Assembly: GCA_036703985.1 (NCBI GenBank)
Contig: DATNQN010000010.1
Span: 62,001 to 126,000, forward strand
Origin: Leptolyngbyaceae cyanobacterium
GTDB lineage: Bacteria > Cyanobacteriota > Cyanobacteriia > Cyanobacteriales > Aerosakkonemataceae
DNA: 64,000 nucleotides
Reading direction: 5' to 3'
In this document: piece after piece, positions 52,964-61,212 of the stretch
Layout of the letters: every line of letters begins with the position of its first letter
Numbering within the stretch: the stretch's first letter is position 1
Notes under the pieces: generated by a model
What the model was told of the DNA's origin: nothing
The model's input: only the letters and a program-made list of their open reading frames with translations
Database searches by the model: none
Translations under genes and position numbers: made by a program

Positions 52964-53182
52964 TTAGTAACTATCTTGACCGGGAACTTTGTCACTATCA
53001 TAAGTAGTGACTTTTTCGCTATCATTTTCGGCGAAATTCTGATTGAGGGAGGCATCTCGAATCGCCTGCCACTGACTTAGCAGTTCAGCGCCGCTGAGAT
53101 CGCTGGTTTTATAGCGTTGAATCGCTTTTTCCACTTCTTCTGCACTGCTAAGAGTAGGAACCGTATAAGTAAGCTCTGACAT
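52964..53182 (-). CDS. small acidic hypothetical protein
   Basis: A 72-residue acidic protein with no cysteines. Two helical stretches (SSAEEVEKAIQRYKTSDLSG; GAELLSQWQAIRDASL) precede a polar tail with DSEKVTTYDSDKVPG. No domain is recognised. The start ATG 53182 is preceded by GTTGCCTT without a strong site. It is alone on its strand between the exchanger and the Mo-nitrogenase-like gene. A small regulatory or stress protein is possible; nothing more specific can be supported. Confidence 0.5.
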   Translation of the reverse strand: MSELTYTVPTLSSAEEVEKAIQRYKTSDLSGAELLSQWQAIRDASLNQNFAENDSEKVTTYDSDKVPGQDSY

Positions 53183-53773
53183 AAGGCAACTTTAGATGAC
53201 AGGACTAAGCTAGGTGAAACTATTTATTGCTTCTCATTTTAATGAAATTAATAAATTAGCTGTGTCGAGTATTACAATTTGTATTTTTCCTCAACAATTC
53301 TAGACCTGACTTTAGCAATCTCAACTTATTGTTGGTTACATTAATGCAGGATGGGGAGACACTCCTGAGACGGTGAAGAGATGGGAGAAAACAACTTTTT
53401 TTCAATTCCGACTAAATAAGTAGGATGGCAGGAGTAAACGCATATGGGCAAGGCAGGTTTTGAAAACGAGCAAAACTGTTGTATATCAAGCACTCTCACT
53501 AAACCCGCCCCTACAAATCTACCTTCATTTTTTCACACCTACCTACTTACTTCATCCTTCCGACTCGATCCTTTAAACTTCATCGTTCATGCTTTCCTGT
53601 TTAGTGATACCAATCACACTCGATCGCGAAATCAATCACCGATCGAGAAGAATTGCATCACCAAAAATATGCAAATTTATCACTAATAGCGACGAATTTC
53701 TATCACTGGAAAAACTAGTAATTAAGGAGAACATAAAGATAGTTAAGGAAGTTTCTCAAGGTGAAGGTGAGTT
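53183..53773. other. long 5' region of the Mo-nitrogenase C-terminal-like gene
   Basis: A 591-bp spacer, A/T-rich, with no convincing gene. Two short open frames (53444-53686 and 53589-53777) lack ribosome-binding sites and protein-like composition. The last 50 bp contain AAGGAGAACATAAAG and AAGGTGAAGGTGAG before ATG 53774. The first could serve another unseen small start. Confidence 0.4.
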
Positions 53774-54091
53774 ATGACTATTGCCACTAGCACTGCTCCA
53801 CAAAAAACTTTCCAATTGCCAATCTCGATCGACATCATTTTGTACCCAATCCGTCAATGGCTAGATTCAATTGAATTACGAGATGCGAAAGTAGCTAAAA
53901 TGGTTTGTCAACTCATCCCTTCTCAATGTCCTTTTGAAAGAGACGTGCAGCTATTTGGCCGTACCTTGTTCCACATTCCACCGATGTGTAAAATTAACCC
54001 GGTTTACGACCAGCTAATGGGTTTACGCTTCCGGGCTTTAAGTTTTCTAGCAGATGTTTGTGGAGAAGATATTACTCCTTACTGCTGCTAA
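53774..54091 (+). CDS. Mo-dependent nitrogenase C-terminal-domain protein (orphan)
   Basis: A 105-residue protein matching the small Mo-nitrogenase C-terminal family (Mo-nitro_C). The blocks are LDSIELRDAKVAKMVCQLIP, CPFERDVQLFGRTLFHIPPM, CKINPVYDQLMGLRFRALSF and LADVCGEDITPYC. The family is widespread in cyanobacteria and often occurs without nif genes. Despite the name, nothing shows it is part of nitrogenase. The conserved cysteines (five here) suggest metal or redox binding. AAGGTGAAGGTGAG precedes ATG 53774. There are no nif genes in this window. Confidence 0.82.
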   Translation: MTIATSTAPQKTFQLPISIDIILYPIRQWLDSIELRDAKVAKMVCQLIPSQCPFERDVQLFGRTLFHIPPMCKINPVYDQLMGLRFRALSFLADVCGEDITPYCC

Positions 54092-54177
54092 ATTTTACTC
54101 GGTACTGAGTATTGAGTTGGTTTTAAATTAATAATAAATAAATCTTTTCAGCCATTACTTTGAACTTGGGATATACT

Positions 54178-54672
54178 TTACCAAGCCTTCCGCAACTTAT
54201 TGAAAAAGTTATTAACTGATTGCCGCAACTGGTGCTGGCGATACCATTGCTGAAAAGCTCTTTCGTACTCTTCTCCATCAGATTGAAAGGTATTCCAGGC
54301 TTTCAGAGCAAGTACTAGTCCCCAGAATAGTAAAACATATAAAGACCAAGAAAGTTGGCCAGCAGTGAGTACGTTCAACAGCAATAGAAACGAGTTGACG
54401 ATCGCGTATTTGGCGAAACTTCTTTTTAATTTTCCCCATCGGTAGGCGTTGAACGCCTGCCGATTCATCATTTCTCCCTGCTTGTCGAGCCAATCTTGTT
54501 CGGCTGCGAACAGAGTTTCCGGGGAGATTTCTAACTCAGCAGCAATTTCCATTAACTGGTCGCGGGTAAATTCCCCTTCGTAACTTTGACGGGAAATAGC
54601 CAAATGGAGAATTTCCTGAATCTCTTCTTGATTGTAAGAGCGGGTGGATTTGGTATCGGATACGGGCATCAT
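54178..54672 (-). CDS. 2TM-domain protein with DUF1707/SHOCT-like N-terminus
   Basis: A 164-residue protein. The N-terminal 55 residues (YNQEEIQEILHLAISRQ; EFTRDQLMEIAAELEISPET) form a helical domain like those found before cyanobacterial 2TM regions. Two hydrophobic helices follow (YAIVNSFLLLLNVLTAG; LYVLLFWGLVLALKAW) and a basic, Gln-rich C-terminal tail. It is an inner-membrane protein of unknown role. Start ATG 54672; the second codon is also ATG. It lies between the Mo-nitrogenase-like gene (convergent) and the dead TnpB element. Confidence 0.72.
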   Translation of the reverse strand: MMPVSDTKSTRSYNQEEIQEILHLAISRQSYEGEFTRDQLMEIAAELEISPETLFAAEQDWLDKQGEMMNRQAFNAYRWGKLKRSFAKYAIVNSFLLLLNVLTAGQLSWSLYVLLFWGLVLALKAWNTFQSDGEEYERAFQQWYRQHQLRQSVNNFFNKLRKAW

Positions 54673-54848
54673 AATTATTTAAGATTGGCGATCGAATCAG
54701 AGTCGAGGCAAGGCAATACTTCTTTTTCCTAGTCTAACTATTCGATGCCCTCCCCCGCCAAAATCCCTAGCTGCTATCCCGTCGTAAAATTTTTTTTGAC
54801 ACTCCCCAACCTCTCAGGTATGAGGATTCTACATTCACAGACTCGCCG

Positions 54849-55575
54849 TTAGACAGCAGGCAAGGCACCAACTGCCCAAGAGGGTAAATCTCCTGTAGCG
54901 TAAGTTCCCGTGTGCCCCACGGTACTGAGTCCTAACTTCAAAATATTGATTGCTGCATTGATATCTCGATCTTCGGTATATCCGCAATGAGGGCAAACAT
55001 GAGTCCTAGTATATAGAGACTTTTGCACCTTTTCACCACAGTCAGAGCAATTTTGACTTCAATCGCAAACTGGGCATAGTAACCGTCAGCACGACGAACT
55101 AAACGAACCCGTTTAATTTGCTTGATGTCATAGTAATTAAGGTCGTAAGTTCCCTTTAACTTGAGAGTTCCAATTCCTTTCTTATCTAAGAAAGTGATGG
55201 CTTTTCTTGTTTCTGAAAGCTTCCAACCAGTTGATTTATATTCAACCGAACGGCAGTTTTTTTTGAACTTGGGAAATCCTTTCTTGCCCTTAACCTTTTT
55301 CTTACAGTTGTCGTAAAACCGAGCTATTGCAGTGCAGACCAACAACGTTCCGCAGCAGATTGTCTAGCCATTGAGTTGAGTTCCGAGGCAAAGGGAAATT
55401 GGGCAGCTAATACAGCGCAATATTTATTCAATGCGTACTTATCTACTTTTAAATCTTTGCTATCCATCCAGTAGCGCAAGCACTTGTTCTGAATGAATTG
55501 GCTAGTAAGTATTGCTTCATCTATGGCCTGATATTGCTTTTGTTTACCTTTGACCTTAAACTCGTAAACAATCAT
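54849..55575 (-). pseudogene. tnpB: decayed IS200/IS605-type TnpB gene
   Basis: Remnant of a TnpB (RNA-guided nuclease ancestor of Cas12) in three frames. The N-terminus MIVYEFKVKGKQKQYQAIDE runs to FPFASELNSMARQSAAER. A frameshift near 55335 leads to AIARFYDNCKKKVKGKKGFP and RSVEYKSTGWKLSE. After [11 protein letters not shown] the RuvC-bearing middle is deleted. The frame that follows (about 55050-54849) keeps the C-terminal zinc finger [20 protein letters not shown]. The total is about 240 codons versus about 400 in intact copies, so it cannot cut DNA. The right-end sequence TGACACTCCCC with a hairpin lies near 54800-54825. Confidence 0.88.
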
Positions 55576-55599
55576 GGCATCGACCAATTAACCACATTC

Positions 55600-55639
55600 T
55601 TATGCTAACACAAAGAGCATAAAGTCGTGCTGGAAGCAC
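55600..55639. mobile_element. left-end hairpins of the IS605-type element
   Basis: Two hairpins lie upstream of the tnpB start: TTATGCT-N9-AGCATAA (55600-55622) and GTGCT-GGA-AGCAC (55627-55639). Subterminal imperfect hairpins of this kind are the recognition structures of IS200/IS605 ends. No tnpA is present, so this was a tnpB-only element mobilised in trans. Confidence 0.6.
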
Positions 55640-55896
55640 AGGATTTTAAACCCAAATTTCTGATAAAGTAATGGGATGCCCTATTGAGGGTAATCCTCTT
55701 ACATACTTATTTAATATGGATCTTGTCTTCATACCCCCCTTCCGCTAGTTTGTCGATCGCTGTTGTAACCAATTGCAACAGTAAGTGCAATCTGGTTGTA
55801 TTAACTTTGGGAAACACCTCGTTGCTACTGCGATCGACACTTTCTGCTAAATTCATCACAGTAACCCGAATCCCCCAAAGTCAGGGTTAATCTTTA

Positions 55897-55914
55897 ATAC
55901 CTGCCACCAGGTAT
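55897..55914. promoter_or_regulatory. inverted repeat upstream of pipX
   Basis: ATACCTG-CCAC-CAGGTAT is a perfect 7-bp dyad 26 bp before the pipX start. It could be an operator or a 5'-UTR hairpin. It does not match the NtcA consensus GTA-N8-TAC. Confidence 0.35.
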
Positions 55915-55939
55915 CAATATGGCCCAAAATAAAGAATGA

Positions 55940-56209
55940 ATGAGTACAGAAACTTACCTAAATCATCCGACCTTTGGTTTACTTTATCGAGTGTGCGTAC
56001 TTGAAGAAAACAAGGAATTATTCACCACACTCTACGCCCAGCGTTTGTTTTTTCTAGTCACTACCACATCTGCTGGCATCACTTGCGAACCGATCACTCG
56101 TGCGGATTCTCGCCTTTTGGTAGAAAATCGGCTGAGAACCCTTCGACGCAGCGGCCAAATCCAAGACTACGATAAGCTGATGGAGATTCACCAGCGCACA
56201 TTCCAATGA
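55940..56209 (+). CDS. pipX: PipX, NtcA coactivator and PII-interacting protein
   Basis: An 89-residue nitrogen-control protein specific to cyanobacteria. The Tudor-like N-terminal domain YLNHPTFGLLYRVCVLEENK and ELFTTLYAQRLFFLV leads into two C-terminal helices (RADSRLLVENRLRTLRRSGQ). PipX binds NtcA with 2-oxoglutarate to activate nitrogen genes and is sequestered by PII when 2-oxoglutarate is low. Its stop overlaps the pipY start by four bases (ATGA), the classic co-translated pipXY pair. ATG 55940 follows GAATGA, with no strong ribosome-binding site. Confidence 0.97.
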   Translation: MSTETYLNHPTFGLLYRVCVLEENKELFTTLYAQRLFFLVTTTSAGITCEPITRADSRLLVENRLRTLRRSGQIQDYDKLMEIHQRTFQ

Positions 56210-56898
56210 GCCGTTCCCACTTAGAAAATGCTCTAGCATCTCGGATTGTTGAAATTCGCCAACAGCTACCGACATCCGTTCGCTTAATTGCCGTTACCAA
56301 ACAAGTATCGGTAGATTTGATACGTTCTGCTTATGATGCTGGTATTCGGGACTTCGGGGAAAGCCGCTTGCAAGAAGTAGAAGCCAAACAATCCCAGCTA
56401 GTAGATTTACCCGATATTACTTGGCATCTGATCGGACATCTCCAAAGCAATAAAACGAAAAAAGCTTTGGAGCATTTTCAGTGGATTCACTCTCTAGATA
56501 GTCTCAAATTAGCCCAACAGTTAGATCGTTTGGCGGGATCGCTTGACAAGAAACCCCACGTTTGCTTACAAGTGAAACTTTTACCCGATCCCAATAAATA
56601 CGGTTGGGCTGTCGATGAACTTTTTGCCGATCTTCCCAAACTCAATGAGTGCCAAAATATTCAAATTCAGGGCTTAATGACGATACCTCCCTTAGGTTTG
56701 ACAGATGTAGAAATCTTGACATTATTTCAGCAGACGCGGGAATTAGCACAAAACATTCAGCAACAAAATTGGTCGAATATCCGAATGCAGGACTTATCGA
56801 TGGGGATGTCGGATGATTACCAGTTAGCAGTCCAAGCTGGTGCAACGATGGTACGTTTGGGAACGATTCTGTTTGGTGCGAGAAATTATCCAGAATAA
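56206..56898 (+). CDS. pipY: PipY, YggS/PLPBP-family pyridoxal-phosphate homeostasis protein
   Basis: A 230-residue single-domain PLP-binding protein of the YggS family, with an alanine-racemase-like barrel. RLIAVTKQVSVDLIRSAYDA contains the PLP-binding Lys. Later come FGESRLQEVEAKQ, WHLIGHLQSNKTKKALEHF, GLMTIPPLG and LSMGMSDDYQLAVQAGATMV, which binds the phosphate. It has no known enzyme activity but buffers vitamin B6 and amino-acid pools. It overlaps pipX by four bases. Confidence 0.96.
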   Translation: MSRSHLENALASRIVEIRQQLPTSVRLIAVTKQVSVDLIRSAYDAGIRDFGESRLQEVEAKQSQLVDLPDITWHLIGHLQSNKTKKALEHFQWIHSLDSLKLAQQLDRLAGSLDKKPHVCLQVKLLPDPNKYGWAVDELFADLPKLNECQNIQIQGLMTIPPLGLTDVEILTLFQQTRELAQNIQQQNWSNIRMQDLSMGMSDDYQLAVQAGATMVRLGTILFGARNYPE

Positions 56899-57804
56899 CT
56901 AGAAATAGCCGTGTTTTGACGATCCCCGAGTTTCTCGATCGCTAAATAAAACCTGAAAATCGGTATAAAAATTTAAAGCTCGCTCCCGTACTTAGATTGA
57001 AAAAGCGAGTTTTTTTGTCGATCGCACATAAGCGATCGGTTCGGTAAAAAGCTAGTATTCCTAAGGATTTTCGCCAATCAATCCGAACGGGCGATCGGTC
57101 TCGAAACAGCACAGAGAAAAAACATAGATTAATTTTTGTGGTATCCACTGATAATCGAGAAATTCCGTAGAAATAATTTCTAAAATTAAACAGTGCATCG
57201 GCTAATATATTGCCAGCGTAACGACAATATAAATAAAATAAGGTGCTTCCAGGCGTCCAATACGGTGTAGCGATCGGTAGTTAGTCTCAAGCCAGCAAGA
57301 TAGATGAGGAGGGTAACAGAAATGAGAGAGTATTTTTACCCCGGCGTTTCATCTTCCCTGACCGTTCTACTAACTATTGAGTGGCCGCACCCCGTCGCCC
57401 CGTCAAGTACCCTTAATTTATAGAGGAGGGGTTATAGGGCCGATCGAAACTTGACAGCCTCAGTCAATCAAAAAAATATTCCTACACTCCGGTAGGTAAT
57501 TTAACTACCAACCTACCGCAGATTTCCAGATTGACTCGTACTTACCGGGTGTTAAGGTATCTGGTGAGTAGCAGCCAACAGGAGCGCAGACATCAACTAA
57601 AGCAGAAAAACTGCCCCAGTTGTGTAAGTTCTACGAAATGGAAATAAAATTAATGGCTTGATGGCCAGAGCTAGCATACCTGAAGCTTTACCCAAAGAAT
57701 TAGTAAAGCCAAGGTAAACCGAAAGCTTGAACTTTCAAAAGCCCCTTCTCTGCTCAAACGATCGAAAGCCCTGTAAACTCTAGTTTTAATGGAGTGTCAA
57801 CACC
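56899..57804. other. 906-bp spacer between pipY and sepF
   Basis: An unusually long untranslated stretch within an otherwise close pipX-pipY-sepF-proC group. It contains a small open frame of 33 codons at 57322-57423 (MREYFYPGVSSSLTVLLTIE) with a GGAGGG site seven bases upstream, which might be expressed. It also holds the hairpin at 57490-57518 and many CGATCG cores. No tRNA or known RNA family was recognised by eye. Confidence 0.45.
57490..57518. promoter_or_regulatory. hairpin upstream of sepF
   Basis: CGGTAGGT (57490-57497) and ACCTACCG (57511-57518) form a perfect 8-bp stem with a 13-nt loop about 290 bp before sepF. It may be a terminator or 5'-leader structure; no T-run follows. Confidence 0.4.
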
Positions 57805-58401
57805 ATGAGCGGTATCTTTAACAAGCTGAAAGAGATTGTTGGTATTAACGAACAAGTGGAATACGAGTACGATGATTATGATGATGTAGACGAGCGCAAT
57901 AACTACCAAAACCTCTATCAAGAGGAAGCCGCTCCACCTGCCACCGAAGAAGATCGTCGCCAACGTCGTCGGATGCGCTCTAGCGTAGGTATCGCACCAG
58001 AAGCTCCCATGCCAACACCAATGAGTAACGTGATCGGAATGCCGGGAGTTGCCAATGCCTTCTCGGAAGTAGTCGTCATGGAACCCCGTACCTTTGAAGA
58101 AATGCCCCAGGCAATTCAAGCTTTGCGGGAACGGAAATCCGTGGTACTCAACCTCACCATGATGGACCCCGACCAAGCACAACGGGCTGTAGACTTCATC
58201 GCAGGTGGTACTTACGCGATCGACGGTCACCAAGAACGGATCGGCGAAAGCATCTTCCTGTTCACTCCTAGCTGCGTACAAGTAAGTAATCAGTCTGGTG
58301 TAGTACACGAAGTGCCTCAACCCCAAGTACGCATTCCTCGCGCTGCTACCCCCACGCCTAGCTGGGTATCCTCGGATCAGCGGATCGTTCAAACCAGTTA
58401 A
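57805..58401 (+). CDS. sepF: SepF, FtsZ-anchoring division protein
   Basis: A 198-residue cell-division protein. The N-terminal [13 protein letters not shown] is the amphipathic membrane-binding helix. An acidic disordered stretch follows ([15 protein letters not shown]). The C-terminal SepF domain (about 90-175) is well conserved: [40 protein letters not shown] and [16 protein letters not shown]. SepF anchors FtsZ to the membrane and replaces FtsA in cyanobacteria and Gram-positives. GGAG lies eleven bases before ATG 57805. A 212-codon open frame on the opposite strand is an artefact. Confidence 0.96.
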   Translation: MSGIFNKLKEIVGINEQVEYEYDDYDDVDERNNYQNLYQEEAAPPATEEDRRQRRRMRSSVGIAPEAPMPTPMSNVIGMPGVANAFSEVVVMEPRTFEEMPQAIQALRERKSVVLNLTMMDPDQAQRAVDFIAGGTYAIDGHQERIGESIFLFTPSCVQVSNQSGVVHEVPQPQVRIPRAATPTPSWVSSDQRIVQTS

Positions 58402-58576
58402 TAATTAACTCAAGTTGCTAGTTGTATCTTCAAGGCTGGTAGTAGTTAATGGGTAGCAAGTAGTGGGAAAGCCCTGTCCACGCTCACTCAATACCCATCA
58501 CAAAACCTTACTCAAACTAAAAAGTATAAAAGCCTTCTTACACTAGCAACTTGAACGGATTTATCCTAAAACAATC

Positions 58577-58618
58577 TAAAATTTAAAATCTAAAATCCAA
58601 AATCTAAAATCTAAAATC
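58577..58618. repeat. heptamer array TAAAATC x6 directly before proC
   Basis: Six 7-bp units (TAAAATT, TAAAATC, TAAAATC, CAAAATC, TAAAATC, TAAAATC) end two bases before the proC ATG at 58621. They replace any Shine-Dalgarno sequence. A related heptamer, GATTTTA, lies upstream of ictB near 8815-8835. Confidence 0.85.
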
Positions 58619-58620
58619 GA

Positions 58621-59430
58621 ATGTCCATCAAGTTTGGTGTTATCGGTGGCGGGGTAATGGGAGAAGCTCTCTTATCCCGCTTAATTAATCAGCAGATTTA
58701 TCTACCATCAGAAGTACTGGTGAGCGAACCTCAAGCACAACGCCGCAGTTATTTAACAGAAAAATACGGCGTTGGGGTAACTGCAAATAATTCAGAAGTA
58801 GCAGGCGGTTCAGAAGTTCTGTTTTTAGCCGTGAAGCCCCAAGTTTTTGATATGGTAGCCGCAGAATTAGTCGAAAATCAGATTACCGTACCGGAACAAT
58901 TGGTAATTTCTATTTTGGCGGGCGTACCTTTGAGCAAGTTGGAATGGGCTTTTCCCGGACAACCAGTAATTCGATCGATGCCAAATACCCCCGCTACCGT
59001 AGGTGCTGGAATTACCGCGATCGCTCCCGGTAACCAGGTACAACAGCATCACTTAGAACGAGCAAAGCGCATTTTTCAAGCCGTCGGAGAAGTGGTAGAA
59101 GTACCGGAAACCATGCTGGACGCGGTAACTGGGTTATCGGGATCGGGCCCTGGTTACGTAGCAGTGATGATCGAAGCGCTGACTGATGGGGGAGTAGCGT
59201 CGGGTTTGCCAAGAGCGATCGCATCTAAACTAGCACTAGAAACCGTATTCGGCACCGCTCAACTGCTCAAAGAATCCGCTATGCACCCCGCCGAACTAAA
59301 AGACAAAGTGACCAGTCCCGGCGGTACGACAATTACAGGCATTGCCGAATTAGAACGCGCTGGTTTTCGTTCTGCCTTAATTGAAGCAGTAAAAGCAGCT
59401 TATCGTCGCTCTAAAGAGTTAGGAAATTAG
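58621..59430 (+). CDS. proC: pyrroline-5-carboxylate reductase
   Basis: A 269-residue enzyme of the last step of proline synthesis, reducing pyrroline-5-carboxylate with NADPH. The Rossmann start is FGVIGGGVMGEALLSRL, followed by FLAVKPQVFDMVAAEL and IRSMPNTPATVGAGITAIA. The C-terminal signature is LSGSGPGYVAVMIEALTDGG and VTSPGGTTITGIAELERAG. Length is typical. The start ATG 58621 immediately follows the TAAAATC array and has no ribosome-binding site. It follows sepF by 219 bp on the same strand; this order is recurrent in cyanobacteria. Confidence 0.97.
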   Translation: MSIKFGVIGGGVMGEALLSRLINQQIYLPSEVLVSEPQAQRRSYLTEKYGVGVTANNSEVAGGSEVLFLAVKPQVFDMVAAELVENQITVPEQLVISILAGVPLSKLEWAFPGQPVIRSMPNTPATVGAGITAIAPGNQVQQHHLERAKRIFQAVGEVVEVPETMLDAVTGLSGSGPGYVAVMIEALTDGGVASGLPRAIASKLALETVFGTAQLLKESAMHPAELKDKVTSPGGTTITGIAELERAGFRSALIEAVKAAYRRSKELGN

Positions 59431-59591
59431 GCAATTTTCATCGCTCGTTTGCCGATCGAACTAGTTCGTAGTGAGGACTTCAATCCTCGCTTTCCCAATA
59501 AAAATTACACCTTTATACAGCGGCTCTAAAATGGTTATAGGTAAAATACCTTTTTTAATACAGCAGATTTCAGTTATGTGAAGTGCGGGAC

Positions 59592-59624
59592 AGAAACCCG
59601 GTTTCTTAAAGAAACCGGGTTTCT
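59592..59624. repeat. palindromic GAAACCCGGTTTC-type hairpin repeat after proC
   Basis: AGAAACCCGGTTTCTT and its reverse complement AAGAAACCGGGTTTCT flank a single A, giving a 16-bp perfect stem. Each arm is itself nearly palindromic (AGAAACC-C-GGTTTCT). A second partial copy lies at 50073-50087. It may double as the proC terminator. Confidence 0.7.
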
Positions 59625-59686
59625 ACGTACATCATTATATTTATATTTGGAAAGAGCCGTCACAAATAACCAATGACAAACGATCG

Positions 59687-61054
59687 ATGACAAATCAAAA
59701 AAGAATCTTCGATTACTACAGCATAATTCCCCATCCAACCGAGCCAAAATTGCTAATGCAGGAAGTAAACATCGGTTGGTCTTTGCCTCATTTTATCCCT
59801 AGCAAAACTCATTTCGCTCATGCCTATTTGATTAACGAGGCCATGCAGCAGCAGTTAGGTATCGACGTAACGGTACTTTCGTGCATTTATAATGATTTAG
59901 ACCCCGTTCTAAATCGAGTCAATCGAGTATTTGCCCTCGCCAATCATAATCCAGATTGGCAACCAACTGCACGGTATCGCTGGATCGATCGATCCGAACT
60001 AAATAAATTAGCATTAGCCGTGCCAGAACATTATCCGATTCTGTTAAATTGGTTTCAAGAAATCCAAGACCCGACAATAAGCTCTCAACGAGTACCTTGG
60101 GCAAGAATTGGTTGGTATAAAAAAGCAAATGACTGGATTTACGAACAATTTAAAAATTTGGGATTAACTTCTATTTCTCGGAGCGAGCAATTAAGGTCTT
60201 GGAGTACTTCTTGTATTTTAAAATTCAATACAACTGCTGGCAATATTTATTTTAAAGCTATGCCAAGCGCCTTAAAAAATGAATCGTTATTCACTAAAGC
60301 TTTAGGAGAATATTACCCTGAAAATACTCCCCATATTTTAAGCGCGAATCACGAACAGCACTGGATGTTAATGCGTGATTTCGGTGGTACGCCCCTATCG
60401 GAAATGGCAGAAATATCATATTGGGAAGAAGCTTTGCGTTTATTTGCCAAAATACAAATAGATTCAGTTGATCGGGTTGATGATTTATTGAGTTTGGGAT
60501 GGTGCGATCGCAAAATCGAGCGGTTACCATTTGATATAGATTTACTGTTAGCTGATACCGCAGCATTATTAGCCGGAGATTTCATCATTATTGAAGAAAG
60601 CGATGTGGAAGAATTACGCGCTTTGATTCCTCAATTCAAGGTAAAGTGTGAGAAATTAGCAAGTTACAATTTACCTCAAACCCTGGTACATGGTGACTTT
60701 TGGGCAAAAAATGTAGTGGTAAATCACAACAATTATATTTATATTGATTGGCCTAATAGTGCTATATCGCATCCTTTTTTCGATATAGTCAATTTCTTGT
60801 ATATAGAAAAATACGTTCCCGATCTTCCCGGCGTGCGCGATCGTCTTCGCAACGTTTATTTGGAACAGTGGACGAGTTACGAGCCGATGGAGCGTTTATT
60901 AGAAGCTTTTGAGTTATCTCAAACTTTAGGAATGTTGTATCAAGCTATCACGTATTATCGAATCGTTTCTCAGTTAGAACCATTGGCTAAATGGGAAATT
61001 GAAGTGGCAGTACCTTTGTGTTTGGAGAAACTGTTAATTTTTCACCGCCGATGA
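59687..61054 (+). CDS. Nudix-like N-terminus fused to an aminoglycoside-phosphotransferase-like kinase
   Basis: A 455-residue protein. Residues about 1-140 look like the Nudix-derived N-terminal part of cyanobacterial APH proteins (SIIPHPTEPKLLMQEVNIGW; VFALANHNPDWQPTARYRW) but lack the Nudix box GX5EX7REUXEEXGU, so no hydrolase activity is expected. Residues about 175-440 are an APH/choline-kinase-type domain with LVHGDFWAKNVVV (catalytic Asp) and YIDWPNSAISHPFFDIVNF (Mg-binding Asp). The substrate is unknown; antibiotic resistance should not be assumed. The start ATG lies in an AATGACA-type heptamer context. Confidence 0.75.
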   Translation: MTNQKRIFDYYSIIPHPTEPKLLMQEVNIGWSLPHFIPSKTHFAHAYLINEAMQQQLGIDVTVLSCIYNDLDPVLNRVNRVFALANHNPDWQPTARYRWIDRSELNKLALAVPEHYPILLNWFQEIQDPTISSQRVPWARIGWYKKANDWIYEQFKNLGLTSISRSEQLRSWSTSCILKFNTTAGNIYFKAMPSALKNESLFTKALGEYYPENTPHILSANHEQHWMLMRDFGGTPLSEMAEISYWEEALRLFAKIQIDSVDRVDDLLSLGWCDRKIERLPFDIDLLLADTAALLAGDFIIIEESDVEELRALIPQFKVKCEKLASYNLPQTLVHGDFWAKNVVVNHNNYIYIDWPNSAISHPFFDIVNFLYIEKYVPDLPGVRDRLRNVYLEQWTSYEPMERLLEAFELSQTLGMLYQAITYYRIVSQLEPLAKWEIEVAVPLCLEKLLIFHRR

Positions 61055-61212
61055 AGAAAGTTGAATCAGTTTTGCTAGTCGAGCGAAATTCGAGAAAGAT
61101 ATTTTAAGTGATGAATGTGACATAAAAATGATAATTAAGGGCTTAAATAATCAAGTTAAATTTGGATATTTTTTTTAGAATAGGGATGTTAAATAATGAA
61201 GCTTTTCCTCCG

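Noticed and set aside
53774-54091. Evidence that the organism fixes nitrogen
   Set aside because: The Mo-nitrogenase-like family occurs in non-fixers, and no nif gene is in the window.
57754-58392. 212-codon open frame antisense to sepF
   Set aside because: It lies wholly opposite a strongly conserved sepF gene, and its protein is not domain-like. It arises from codon bias in sepF.
59687-61054. Aminoglycoside resistance gene
   Set aside because: The APH fold is shared with many metabolic kinases. The context and Nudix-like fusion give no support for resistance.
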